Source: Lachnospiraceae bacterium (GTDB taxonomy: Bacteria; Bacillota; Clostridia; Lachnospirales; Lachnospiraceae). From it: a stretch of 64,000 nucleotides of DNA. Numbering within the stretch: the first letter of the stretch is position 1; each line of letters begins with the position of its first letter. Location of the stretch: assembly GCA_022791975.1 (NCBI GenBank), contig JAAWAC010000013.1:96707-160706 (forward strand), read 5' to 3'. Both the position numbers and the translations under genes were made by a program. Of the stretch, positions 38,749 to 47,689 are shown in pieces. The notes under the pieces were generated by a model. That model made no database searches. It was not told the DNA's origin and saw only the letters and a list, made by a program, of their open reading frames with translations.

Positions 38749-38787
38749 AAGAGGGCTGTCGGAGTTTTGTGGCAGGCCCTCTTTTTT
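38749..38787 (+). terminator. terminator of rpoBC
   Basis: AGAGGGCTGTC pairs with GGCAGGCCCTCT around a short loop and is followed by TTTTTT. Its presence confirms that rpoBC is not co-transcribed with an rpsL operon. Confidence 0.9.
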
Positions 38788-38889
38788 GCTCTTTGGGTGG
38801 CTGTTTTTTTCGATTCGGAAGGAATTCTGTGTAAAAGGAAGAAACAATAAAATTTTTGGTTAAAAATAGAAAACGAAGAAAATATTTTC

Positions 38890-38918
38890 TTGGCAAACGG
38901 GAAACACCATGCTATAAT
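38890..38918 (+). promoter_or_regulatory. promoter of the alanine/sodium symporter gene
   Basis: TTGGCA-17 bp-TATAAT, with a leader of about 90 bases. Confidence 0.82.
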
Positions 38919-39013
38919 TGAAAAAATTGGATATGGGAAAGAAGTCTGAGGGTGGACATGAAACAATGTCTGCCTGTTTTTATATCCAGTAATAGCAGCA
39001 GGGAGGAGCGAGT

Positions 39014-40432
39014 ATGATGGAAATGATAGAAGCGACAATCAATGTTATCAACAAAATCGATGAAGTTGTGTGGGGGTGGGGAATGATCCTTCTCCTTCTG
39101 GGTACGCATCTGTTTATGACCATTCGCACGGGATTTATTCAGTGGAAAACGGTTTCCAGGGGAATTCGTTTATCTGTAACCAAGGACCCGAATGCGGAGG
39201 GAGAGGTTAGCCAGTTTGGCGCGCTGGCCACAGCGCTGGCGTCTACCATTGGCACTGGTAATATTATCGGAGTGGGGACAGCCATTGCCATGGGAGGCCC
39301 AGGGGCTGTGCTCTGGTGCTGGCTTACCGGTGTGTTCGGCATTGCCACCAAGTATGCGGAGTCTTTGATTGCGGTGAAATATCGGGTAAAGACAGCGGAT
39401 GGCCGGATGCAGGGCGGAGCCATGTATGCCCTGGAGAGGGGATTAAAATGGAAAAAACTGGGAAAAGTTATGGCTTTGATTTTTGCCGTTTTAGCGGGCG
39501 CTGCCTCCTTTGGAATCGGCTGTGCCACCCAGGTAAATGCCATTGCCACTGTATGTGAGGAAAATTTACATATTGACGGTGCTCTGGTGGGCGTAGTCAT
39601 TGCAGTTTTGACAGCGGTGGTTATTTTCGGCGGTATCCGCAGCATTGCCCGGGTCTGCGAGAAGTTGGTTCCCTTTATGGCTTTCTTTTATGTGGTGGGC
39701 TGCCTGATTATCTTGGGAATCAATCACGATTTTATTCTTCCGGCCATTCAAACCATCTGTAAACTGGCCTTTACCCCGGGGGCGGCTGCAGGCGGCCTGG
39801 TGGGAAGCGGCGTTATGATGGCTATGCGCTATGGTGTGGCCAGAGGATTGTTTTCCAATGAATCGGGTATGGGATCTGCTCCCATTGCAGCGGCGGCGGC
39901 ACAGACCAGGAATCCCGTGCGCCAGGCGCTGGTTTCCGCTACAGGAACCTTTTGGGACACGGTAGTGGTATGTCTGATGACCGGACTGGTGCTGGTTTCT
40001 ACCATTATGAAGAATCCAGCTATCAACGCCAATGAGATTAGCAATGGCGGTGTATTGACTTCCATGGCCTTTGGACAGATCCCCTATCTGGGACCTGTGA
40101 TTCTGGTGGTGGGCATTATCTCCTTTGCCTACTCTACCATTTTGGGCTGGGCCTACTATGGGGAGCGGTGTGTGGAGTATTTTGCGGGAAAGAAAGGATT
40201 GTTGCCTTACCGGTTGATCTATGTGCTGGTGGCCGCCATTGCCCCTGTCGTGGCTCTGGACTTGGTATGGACCATTGCGGATATTTTAAATGCCCTTATG
40301 GCTGTTCCCAATTTGTTGGCGGTGCTGCTGCTTTCCCCGGTGATAGTGGCAGAAACTCGAAAATATATTCGGGATTTGGATTTGCAGGATGACACACCGA
40401 TTCCTGTGATTGAAACCGGACGTCGAAGATAA
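39014..40432 (+). CDS. sodium/alanine symporter (AGCS family)
   Basis: A 472-residue carrier with about eleven membrane helices that takes up alanine or glycine with sodium. Family marks are FGALATALASTIGTGNIIGV, GPGAVLWCWLTGVFGIATKY, ESLIAVKYR and the second conserved stretch RGLFSNESGMGSAPIAAAAA. Two ATGs are adjacent; GGGAGGAG fits the first. It forms a single-gene unit. Confidence 0.93.
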   Translation: MMEMIEATINVINKIDEVVWGWGMILLLLGTHLFMTIRTGFIQWKTVSRGIRLSVTKDPNAEGEVSQFGALATALASTIGTGNIIGVGTAIAMGGPGAVLWCWLTGVFGIATKYAESLIAVKYRVKTADGRMQGGAMYALERGLKWKKLGKVMALIFAVLAGAASFGIGCATQVNAIATVCEENLHIDGALVGVVIAVLTAVVIFGGIRSIARVCEKLVPFMAFFYVVGCLIILGINHDFILPAIQTICKLAFTPGAAAGGLVGSGVMMAMRYGVARGLFSNESGMGSAPIAAAAAQTRNPVRQALVSATGTFWDTVVVCLMTGLVLVSTIMKNPAINANEISNGGVLTSMAFGQIPYLGPVILVVGIISFAYSTILGWAYYGERCVEYFAGKKGLLPYRLIYVLVAAIAPVVALDLVWTIADILNALMAVPNLLAVLLLSPVIVAETRKYIRDLDLQDDTPIPVIETGRRR

Positions 40433-40463
40433 AAATGGGAAAAGTTTTTCATAGCAATAAGAA

Positions 40464-40500
40464 AAAGAGGGTCGGCACGGTTTTCTGTGCAGACCCTCTA
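40464..40500. terminator. hairpin behind the symporter gene
   Basis: AGAGGGTCGGCAC pairs with GTGCAGACCCTCT. On the plus strand no T run follows; on the minus strand the stem is followed by TTTTTC. It may act mostly as an end-stabilising stem. The remaining 240 bases up to 40742 show no gene or clear promoter. Confidence 0.55.
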
Positions 40501-40742
40501 TCCATAATGTCATTCATAGGCGGTTTCCATTGGATGTGAAATTTAGCTTCATAAGAAATCCTCTTTTTAAGTTATTTGGGATATCTTGCAATTTGTTTGT
40601 TGTTATGAGATGATTGTATCACTTGGGGAGAGAGCTGGTGGGTTGCCCTATCCCGGCTATTATTTCTGCTCAATGAGCATCAGAGAACCGTTGAAAACGG
40701 ACCTTCCGAGTATAGGAAGAAGAAGCGGGAGGAGGAAAAGCA

Positions 40743-41546
40743 GTGACAGAACGCAGATGCATGATGCGCTATGTATCAAACGCAGGCATGGTATTGGTGG
40801 CAGAAGGGCAGGCCATAGGGATTGACGTGTTTTCCAGGGATCCCTCTAGACTGTACCCGGATACGCCGCCTGGGATACGCCAGGAGCTTCTGGATGAGAT
40901 AGAGCAGGGCAACCTGAAGACTTTGATTTTTACCCATGGGCATGGGGACCATTTCTGTCGGGAAGATGTGGAGGAGGCGCTGGAGAGAAATCCCAGATTA
41001 CAGGTGATTTCCACGGTTCCGGTTATACAGGAGCTTTTGTCGGCCGGAAAGGAAAAAGGGCTGCCAGGAGAAGGGAGCCTTCCCCTGGGGGGATATCACT
41101 TGCAGGCCATAACCAGGGAGAAAACAGCCCAGGGGCCTTTTTGGATGCAGCTGGGGGCATTTCGCACAGGCTTTCTGCATACAATACATGAGGGTGTCCC
41201 ATATGCCCAGGTGCCTAACCTAACCCTTTTGATGGAGGTAGCCGGGCAGCGATGGGTGGTGGCGGGAGACGCGGCTCCGAGGGGTGAGCTGTTTGCGCAA
41301 ATTGCCTGCTGGAAGAAAGAACTTGACTGGTTTTTTCTCCCCTTTCCCTACGTGGGGGTGAGTTCCACCCGGTGTTTGCTTAAGAAAATGCTGGACATCC
41401 GACAGAGCTTTGTGCTCCATGAGCCACGACGAGAAGCGGACCATCAAAATTGGCGGGAGAACACCAGGCGCATATGTATGCAGGCCAGGGATGGTCTTCC
41501 CTTACCAGTGTTTGCAGAGGAGCCGGGAAGCTGGTATAGGCTATAG
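40743..41546 (+). CDS. MBL-fold metallo-hydrolase
   Basis: A 267-residue metallo-beta-lactamase-fold protein. The zinc motif HGHGDHF is at residues 65-71, followed by the later aspartate in VVAGDAAPRG and a C-terminal VLHEPRREADH. It resembles UlaG/RNase-like small hydrolases of unknown substrate. GTG start with GGAGGAGG eight bases upstream. It is followed at 85 bp by an MFS gene, perhaps its transport partner. Confidence 0.8.
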   Translation: MTERRCMMRYVSNAGMVLVAEGQAIGIDVFSRDPSRLYPDTPPGIRQELLDEIEQGNLKTLIFTHGHGDHFCREDVEEALERNPRLQVISTVPVIQELLSAGKEKGLPGEGSLPLGGYHLQAITREKTAQGPFWMQLGAFRTGFLHTIHEGVPYAQVPNLTLLMEVAGQRWVVAGDAAPRGELFAQIACWKKELDWFFLPFPYVGVSSTRCLLKKMLDIRQSFVLHEPRREADHQNWRENTRRICMQARDGLPLPVFAEEPGSWYRL

Positions 41547-41631
41547 CACAGAGACAAAAGAGGAAGTATAAAAAACAAGGAGGTTTTCTGACCAAAGCTG
41601 GGGAAAACTGTCTGAGAAAGAGGAATATCCT

Positions 41632-42837
41632 ATGAATGGGAGCTTTAAACATACCTTAAAGGCCTGTTATCTGGGCTATATAACCCAGGCGATTATCAAC
41701 AATCTGGCACCACTGTTGTTTGTAACCTTTCAAAAACAGTTCCAAGTGTCTGTGGAGCAGCTGGGACTTTTGATTTCTATGAACTTTTTTATCCAAATGG
41801 TGGTGGATGTGTTGGCTGCCCGCTATGTGGAGCAGCTGGGGTATCGGGCCTGCTTAGTGGTTGCTCATTTCCTCTGTGTAGTGGGATTGGCAGGGCTAAA
41901 TTTTTTCCCCATATGGCTGCCCTGGCCGGTAGTGGGATTGGCTTTGGCCATGGGGATCAATGCGGTGGGGGGAGGGCTTATTGAGGTTCTGGTAAGTCCT
42001 CTGGTGGAGGCGTTGCCCGGGGAGCAAAAGGCCTCGGCCATGAGCATGTTACATTCTTTTTACTGCTGGGGACACATGGCAGTGGTGTTGGCCTCCACTT
42101 TGTATTTTAATCTGTTTGGCCTGGAAAACTGGAATTATCTCCCATTGCTTTGGGCCCTCGTCCCTTTGGCAAATGCCTTTTTGTTTGGTCGGGTGCCGAT
42201 AAGAACCTTATCGGAGGATGGTGCAGGGCTTTCCCTAAGCAGGCTGCTTTCCTTGCGGCTGTTCTGGTTGTTTTTTGTGCTGATGATTTGCAGCGGTGCG
42301 GCGGAGCAGGCCATGTCCCAGTGGTCCTCTCTGTTTGCGGAGACGGGCCTTGGGGTATCCAAAACTCTGGGGGATTTACTGGGGACCTGCACCTTTGCTC
42401 TTCTTATGGGAGCTAGCCGTTTATTTTATGGGAAAAAGGGGAGCCAGATCCCATTACAGACCTATTTGTTTGTAAGTGCATCCCTCTGTGTAGGCGCCTA
42501 TCTGCTGGCCGTGTTTGCCCCCTGGCCCCTTCTGTCTTTAGTGGGTTGTGGGTTCTGTGGATTTTCGGTGGGCATTATGTGGCCTGGGGTATTTAGCATG
42601 GCTTCCCTTTATATACCCATGGGAGGGACAGCTATGTTTGGGCTGCTGGCTCTGGCCGGGGATGTGGGTTGCTCCGCAGGCCCGGGACTGGTAGGGATGA
42701 TTTCCGGCCTGGCAGACGGGGAGCTGAAGGCAGGGCTCCTGGCATCGGTGATATTTCCTTTGCTTCTGGTTTTGCTCGTACCAGGACTGGGGCGGAATAA
42801 GAAAATGGATGGAACTGACATAAAAATGAAATCATAA
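41632..42837 (+). CDS. MFS transporter
   Basis: A 401-residue permease with twelve hydrophobic segments. It resembles FucP/sugar-type MFS proteins (QAIINNLAPLLFVTFQKQFQ at the first helix; LPGEQKASAMSMLHSFYCWG in helix 4-5). No soluble domains or regulators accompany it. The substrate is unknown. The -35 of the next gene starts 44 bp behind the stop. Confidence 0.87.
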   Translation: MNGSFKHTLKACYLGYITQAIINNLAPLLFVTFQKQFQVSVEQLGLLISMNFFIQMVVDVLAARYVEQLGYRACLVVAHFLCVVGLAGLNFFPIWLPWPVVGLALAMGINAVGGGLIEVLVSPLVEALPGEQKASAMSMLHSFYCWGHMAVVLASTLYFNLFGLENWNYLPLLWALVPLANAFLFGRVPIRTLSEDGAGLSLSRLLSLRLFWLFFVLMICSGAAEQAMSQWSSLFAETGLGVSKTLGDLLGTCTFALLMGASRLFYGKKGSQIPLQTYLFVSASLCVGAYLLAVFAPWPLLSLVGCGFCGFSVGIMWPGVFSMASLYIPMGGTAMFGLLALAGDVGCSAGPGLVGMISGLADGELKAGLLASVIFPLLLVLLVPGLGRNKKMDGTDIKMKS

Positions 42838-42881
42838 TGTAAAGAAAAAATAATAATTGTAATAATTTTGTAATAATTAGG

Positions 42882-42910
42882 TTGACATAATGAAGATAAT
42901 CTGTTAAAAT
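42882..42910 (+). promoter_or_regulatory. promoter of the sleB-like gene
   Basis: TTGACA-17 bp-TAAAAT. The -10 ends only seven bases before the ATG, so transcription would begin at or within one base of the start codon, giving a leaderless message. Confidence 0.75.
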
Positions 42911-42917
42911 ATGGATT

Positions 42918-43640
42918 ATGAACAGAATAAGAGTTATTGCAGTTGTATTAAGTATGGTTTTGTTCCTTTTGGGAGCAGCAGGTAATACGAATGAGGAAAC
43001 CAGAAAGACGGCTAACTCTTACGAAAGCAAAGAAGTGGAAGATACGAAGGTACAGCTTGCCGGAGAGACGGTTCTGGCAAGTGTGAGCTATATAGAAGAA
43101 ATGCGGCAGCTGACAGAGATGGACGCTGTTTTGGGACCAGCAGATACAGGCCTGGCACAGGCCAGACGGCCGGAGACACCTGATGTCTCGGAGCTGTCAG
43201 AAAATGAAAGTGAGAATGAAAGTGAAAACCAAGGGAATCCAGGCTGGGTTGTTGAGATTTCTCAGGAAGACTATACAGCGCTCTTAAAGCTGGTGGAGGC
43301 GGAGACCTCCGGGGAAGATATTAAGGGCCGGATGCTGGTAGCCAATGTGGTACTGAACCGTCTGGAGACTGGAAGATTTGGAGCAAGTGTGAAGGAGGTT
43401 ATTTATCAGAGAGTGGATGGAAGGGCTCAGTTTTCTCCGGTAGGAACCGGGAAGATTGAGCGGGTAGTGGTTTCTCCGGAAACAGTGGAGGCTGTGGAGC
43501 GGGTACTGTGTGGGGAGGATGAATCCCAGGGAGCGCTATACTTTGCCGCCCGGGCTCACGCGAACCCCAAGAATATGGCCTGGTTTGACAGAAATCTTAC
43601 CAGACTGTTTGCCTACCACGGACATGAGTTTTTCATCTAA
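42918..43640 (+). CDS. secreted cell-wall hydrolase (SleB/Hydrolase_2 type)
   Basis: A 240-residue protein with a cleavable signal peptide (residues 1-22) and a spacer, then the Hydrolase_2 domain from about residue 112 (YTALLKLVEAETSGEDIKGR, MLVANVVLNRLE, PVGTGKIERV, ALYFAARAH). The first catalytic glutamate is the VEAE one. SleB-type enzymes cleave peptidoglycan, in spores or during growth. The start codon has no ribosome-binding site and lies where the transcript should begin. A downstream in-frame ATG at codon 13 would remove half the signal peptide. Confidence 0.85.
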   Translation: MNRIRVIAVVLSMVLFLLGAAGNTNEETRKTANSYESKEVEDTKVQLAGETVLASVSYIEEMRQLTEMDAVLGPADTGLAQARRPETPDVSELSENESENESENQGNPGWVVEISQEDYTALLKLVEAETSGEDIKGRMLVANVVLNRLETGRFGASVKEVIYQRVDGRAQFSPVGTGKIERVVVSPETVEAVERVLCGEDESQGALYFAARAHANPKNMAWFDRNLTRLFAYHGHEFFI

Positions 43641-43642
43641 AT

Positions 43643-43690
43643 AAAACGGGTTCTGTCAGCTGTAATCTTGGCTGTACAGAACCCGTTTTT
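43643..43690. terminator. terminator between sleB-like gene and the convergent kinase
   Basis: A perfect 14-bp stem, AAAACGGGTTCTGT with ACAGAACCCGTTTT, followed by TTG on the plus strand and by T-rich sequence on the minus strand. It serves both convergent genes. Confidence 0.93.
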
Positions 43691-43752
43691 GCTTGGGTGA
43701 TATGAGCGGCGATGGTCCAGTGGGAGAAGACGAAGGTGTCCTCCTGGTATGT

Positions 43753-44976
43753 TTACTGTGTCTTACCCAGCATTTTTTCCAGAGCCTCCAGAGTTCCCAC
43801 GGAGCCGCCTTTGGCTGCAAATCCCCATTCGGCATAGATGCCATCCAGGAATCGACCCGCGGCAACGCCTGTTTCCGGCTTTTCCTGAATCAGCAGGCGG
43901 GTGACCTGAAAGGAGCGAAAAATCGCACCAGCCGTTTCTCCGCCTATAATCACAATGCGGTTCACAAAAACCCGAGAGCATACTTCATTGGCACATTTAA
44001 CCAGTATTTGCAAGATCTTTTGGGGTAAATCCTTGCCGGAAAGCTCCTGGGGGACATGAGGTATTACCATAAAGTTTTGTTTTTGGTTGGCCAGCTGGCA
44101 GGCCCTTGCCACCCGTTGCAGCTCTTCCTCCTCCTGGCCCTTGAGGCAGGCATCTATTTTTAGGGGCACCACCTTGAGCCCTCGCATTTCACTATATGCG
44201 ATCTGCTCTCTTGATACCTGATAGGCAGAGCCGCAAAAACAGGCGCAGCGGATATTCTCTGGTTCCTTCTCTTTTTTTGTTCCTTTTCCATATAGGGTTT
44301 TGGTCACGCCTCCCAGCAGGCCCAGGGTTCCGGCCCACAAGGCATTTGGATAATCTCTGTGGAGGGCAGAAAAAATATCTCTGCAATCCTGATCGGAAAC
44401 CGCATCAAAAATCAAAATCCTACAGGAATCCTCTAATTTTTTCTCCACAACTTCCCGAAACCGACCGCATTTTACCGCGTCAATATCAATCCCCGCCACA
44501 GAAAGCCTTGTTGCCTTTTGAAAAATATCCAGGGCAGAGGATTCCCGGGCTCTGTGGACAGGATCTGTGGCATACAGAGATTTTTCCAGAATCTGTCCTT
44601 TTACAAACTGATTTCCGTAGAGGGTAAAGGTTCCAAACTGAGGCAGGGCCGGCAGCACGAAACAGACAGGCCATCTTCCCCACAGTAACAGTGCCTCAAT
44701 CTCCGCAGCAGGATTTCCCCGAAATCCCATGTCCAGCTTTTTTATTACAATGCCTTCATAATCCCGATTGTTTTCTGCAAATATCTTATGGAGGTCATAG
44801 GCCTTTTCTCTGGGCAGGCTTCGAGTTCCCATATTGACACAGACCTGCATCTGACCTGCATCCTGCCAGGCATTCGCCTCCGTATATACGATAACTTCCT
44901 TTCCACAGGCTACCGGGAATGCTCCCGTATCCACGGCGCCTGTTAAATCATCTGCTAAAATCAGCAAACGTTCCAT
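43753..44976 (-). CDS. four-carbon acid sugar kinase (DUF1537 family)
   Basis: A 407-residue kinase. LLILADDLTGAVDTGAF is the substrate-binding N-terminal signature and IGGETAGAIF with GVAAGRF the C-terminal nucleotide-binding part. DUF1537 enzymes phosphorylate threonate or erythronate to the 4-phosphate (DtnK, LtnK, OtnK). The order here, DeoR regulator immediately upstream and PdxA2, aldolase and TRAP genes beyond, fits. AAGAGGGA lies ahead of the ATG. The protein ends close to the convergent terminator. Confidence 0.9.
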   Translation of the reverse strand: MERLLILADDLTGAVDTGAFPVACGKEVIVYTEANAWQDAGQMQVCVNMGTRSLPREKAYDLHKIFAENNRDYEGIVIKKLDMGFRGNPAAEIEALLLWGRWPVCFVLPALPQFGTFTLYGNQFVKGQILEKSLYATDPVHRARESSALDIFQKATRLSVAGIDIDAVKCGRFREVVEKKLEDSCRILIFDAVSDQDCRDIFSALHRDYPNALWAGTLGLLGGVTKTLYGKGTKKEKEPENIRCACFCGSAYQVSREQIAYSEMRGLKVVPLKIDACLKGQEEEELQRVARACQLANQKQNFMVIPHVPQELSGKDLPQKILQILVKCANEVCSRVFVNRIVIIGGETAGAIFRSFQVTRLLIQEKPETGVAAGRFLDGIYAEWGFAAKGGSVGTLEALEKMLGKTQ

Positions 44977-44994
44977 GGTTTATCCCTCTTAAGC

Positions 44995-45753
44995 TTACTC
45001 GGCAATGAGAATCCTTCCCCTCTCAGGCATAAGCTCCCGGTAGGCTTCCGGGACCTCATCGCTGATCAGCACATCCACATCCTGTAAGTATCCATTGGAA
45101 AAAAAACCGCTTTTTCCAAACTTGGAGCTGTCGGCGGCAATGACCACCTGTTCGGCCAGAGCCATTCCCTGGGTCCGGATGGAGGAGAGCTGAATGTTGT
45201 GATAGATCAGTCTTCCGTCCTGCATAATAGCTCCTGGAGAAGACAAGTAATAGGTAAAATGCATATTTTTAATATTCATCTCCACCATGTCCCCCACCAG
45301 AAGATAGGTTCCGGCCCAAATACATCCGCCCAGTACAATGGTGGTCACAGAAGCGCTCGCAGCCAGCATCATGGCAATATTCAGATCCACGGTGATCACC
45401 GTGATGTTTTTCTCCGTTATGCACCTGGCAATTTCCAGCTGGGTAGTGCCGCCTTCCATAAAAATCACATCATTATCCTTCAGAAAATTTGCCACACAGC
45501 GTCCGATGGCCCTTTTCTCCTCCAGATTTTCTTCTTTCCTGCGGTCAAAAGATTCAAAGCCCTGCCCCTTAAAATTGCTGCTGGTAATACTCCCATGCCG
45601 CTGGATCACCAGCTCCTTGGATGCCATAATCTCCACATCTCTGCGGACAGTTGACTCGGAAATATGCAGATGTTTTGCAATCTCCGAAACCGTCACGATT
45701 TTATTCCGCACAACAAACTTTTCTATCTCACAAATCCGTTTATCCCGGTCCAT
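44995..45753 (-). CDS. DeoR-family regulator of the acid-sugar operon
   Basis: A 252-residue regulator with an N-terminal helix-turn-helix (HLHISESTVRRDVEIMASKE) and a DeoR/GlpR-type sugar-phosphate sensor domain (MEGGTTQLEIAR, IAADSSKFGKSGF). The inducer should be a phosphorylated intermediate of the pathway. It is followed 18 bp later by the kinase. A separate weak promoter (TTGGAC-19-TATAAT on the minus strand, about 45815-45850) may serve this pair. Confidence 0.9.
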   Translation of the reverse strand: MDRDKRICEIEKFVVRNKIVTVSEIAKHLHISESTVRRDVEIMASKELVIQRHGSITSSNFKGQGFESFDRRKEENLEEKRAIGRCVANFLKDNDVIFMEGGTTQLEIARCITEKNITVITVDLNIAMMLAASASVTTIVLGGCIWAGTYLLVGDMVEMNIKNMHFTYYLSSPGAIMQDGRLIYHNIQLSSIRTQGMALAEQVVIAADSSKFGKSGFFSNGYLQDVDVLISDEVPEAYRELMPERGRILIAE

Positions 45754-45867
45754 ATCCTTCCACTCCCTCTATTTTCGGCAAACTTTCCCTATAACATTCG
45801 TGTGCTTATTATAGCACAGGACTCTTCGGAATGTCCAAAAAAACAGGGAGGACAAAAAGCCTTTCGC

Positions 45868-47145
45868 CTATGCCAGTAAATCCGGTATCAGTGTTACAAT
45901 TCCGGGAACATAAGATATCAAAAGCAAAATCACCAGCATGGCCAAAATATAGGGAACCATTGCACGGGAAAGCTGGGAAATGGACTTTTTGGAGATTCCA
46001 CAACCCACATAGAGTACAGTACCCACCGGCGGCGTCAAAAGTCCGATGCAAAGATTCACTGTAATCACAACGCCGAACCAGACGGGACTTAACCCGAACT
46101 GTTTGATAATAGGCAGGAAGATGGGAGTCATAATCAAAAGCGCTGGCGTTAAGTCCATGACGCAGCCTATGACCAGCAAAATGATATTAATCAGCAAAAT
46201 AATCACATACTTATTATCTGACACGTTTAGTAAAGCCTCTGAGATCATTCCCGGAATTCTGGCTGTAGAGATAAAATAGGCCACAGAGGTAGCGGAGCCA
46301 ATGACCAGAAAAACGGTGGCTGTGCTCTTGGCTGCTGCCAGCAATACCCGTGGAAATGCCTTCCATTTTAGTTCCCTATACACAAACAGGGAAATAAAAA
46401 TGGCGTACACACAGGCAACCACAGCTGATTCCGTAGGGGTTGCGATTCCCGTCAGGATACCTCCCATAATAATAACAGGGAGCAGCAAAGACCAGATGGC
46501 GTCCCTTGTGGCAGCAGCTACCTCCCTCCAGAGAAATACCCGTGAGGAGCTGTAGGAATCCTTATTTCTGGTATAAAACCACCAGACAATTCCCAGAGCA
46601 CCCCCGATCAGGATTCCAGGAATCATCCCCGCCTCAAAGAGCTGGATAATAGACACCTGGCCCATAACGCCATAGAGAATAAAGGGAATGCTGGGTGGGA
46701 TAATGGGTCCAATGGTCCCGGCAGCACAAATCAGATCCACACTGCGCTCTTCATGGTATCCTTCGCTTTTCATCAGAGGATACAGTACAGAGCCAACAGC
46801 CGCCGTGTCCGCCAGGGCAGACCCGGATACACCTGCAAACAGCATGCCTGTCAAAATACTCACATAGCCCAGGCTTCCTTTAATATGTCCCAGCAGAGAG
46901 CTGGCAAAGCGGACGATCCGCTTGGAAATTCCGCCCTCATTCATAATCTCTCCGGCTAACATAAAGAAGGGGACCGCCATAATAGTAAAACTGTTTACTC
47001 CCCGAATCATGTTCTGAACAATGACAGATGGCTCTGTAATTCCGCTCATATACATCATGACCGTGGCTGTAATAAGCAGGGCAAACCCTATGGGTACATT
47101 GATGGCAATAAAGCCAAAGAGGCAGATTAGAAAAATTTGCAGCAT
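45868..47145 (-). CDS. dctM: TRAP transporter large permease
   Basis: A 424-residue intact DctM with about twelve helices; FAGVSGSALADTAAVGSVLY and GTIGPIIPPSIPFILYGVMG are the classic motifs, and the C-terminal LTPPVGTVLYVGCGI is complete, unlike in the broken copy at 22 kb. I use the ATG behind AAGGTG; a GTG three codons earlier would overlap the stop of dctQ by four bases. Confidence 0.92.
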   Translation of the reverse strand: MLQIFLICLFGFIAINVPIGFALLITATVMMYMSGITEPSVIVQNMIRGVNSFTIMAVPFFMLAGEIMNEGGISKRIVRFASSLLGHIKGSLGYVSILTGMLFAGVSGSALADTAAVGSVLYPLMKSEGYHEERSVDLICAAGTIGPIIPPSIPFILYGVMGQVSIIQLFEAGMIPGILIGGALGIVWWFYTRNKDSYSSSRVFLWREVAAATRDAIWSLLLPVIIMGGILTGIATPTESAVVACVYAIFISLFVYRELKWKAFPRVLLAAAKSTATVFLVIGSATSVAYFISTARIPGMISEALLNVSDNKYVIILLINIILLVIGCVMDLTPALLIMTPIFLPIIKQFGLSPVWFGVVITVNLCIGLLTPPVGTVLYVGCGISKKSISQLSRAMVPYILAMLVILLLISYVPGIVTLIPDLLA

Positions 47146-47150
47146 CCCTG

Positions 47151-47648
47151 TCACCTTCTTTCTTTCCTGCTTTTTCTAAATTCCAGAATTGCGCAAATAA
47201 ACTTGATCACTGCCTGAATCGCCATAATTCCAAAAGAAACCGGCGCAATGGCGTACACAAATCCATAGCTTGTTTTTGTGGCCGGAGAGGTCCAGCTCCA
47301 TTGATTCTTGGCCAGAGCAACCCCTCCCCGAATCAAAATAAGAAGTATCCCAAATACCAGGATGTAGCTGAGCAAGGTTATAAGTAAACGGGGTACCTTT
47401 GGCAGCATATTTACGATAGAATCAAACCCCACATGTTTATTTTCTTCGTAAGCTACCACAGATCCCACCAGAGTCAGCCAGATCATCAAAAACCGGGAAG
47501 TCTCCTCTGCCCATGCTATGGAACTGTTAAATACAAATCTGCTGAGAACACTCCAGAAAACGATCAACACCATTCCGGCCAGAGTGATGACTGCAAGGAG
47601 CCCCATCAGTCTTAACAGCAGCTGATATAGTTTTTTCAACACTTCCAT
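47151..47648 (-). CDS. dctQ: TRAP transporter small permease
   Basis: A 165-residue protein with four helices and the DctQ motif SSIAWAEETSRFLMIWLTLV followed by YEENKHVGFD. Its stop codon touches the start of dctM. Confidence 0.9.
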   Translation of the reverse strand: MEVLKKLYQLLLRLMGLLAVITLAGMVLIVFWSVLSRFVFNSSIAWAEETSRFLMIWLTLVGSVVAYEENKHVGFDSIVNMLPKVPRLLITLLSYILVFGILLILIRGGVALAKNQWSWTSPATKTSYGFVYAIAPVSFGIMAIQAVIKFICAILEFRKSRKERR

Positions 47649-47689
47649 AATTAAATTCTCCTATTTATAGTTCCGCGTTGGCTTTGGAG

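Noticed and set aside
40464..40500. Strong factor-independent terminator for the symporter gene
   Set aside because: The stem is good but no T run follows on the plus strand, so termination was not claimed with confidence.
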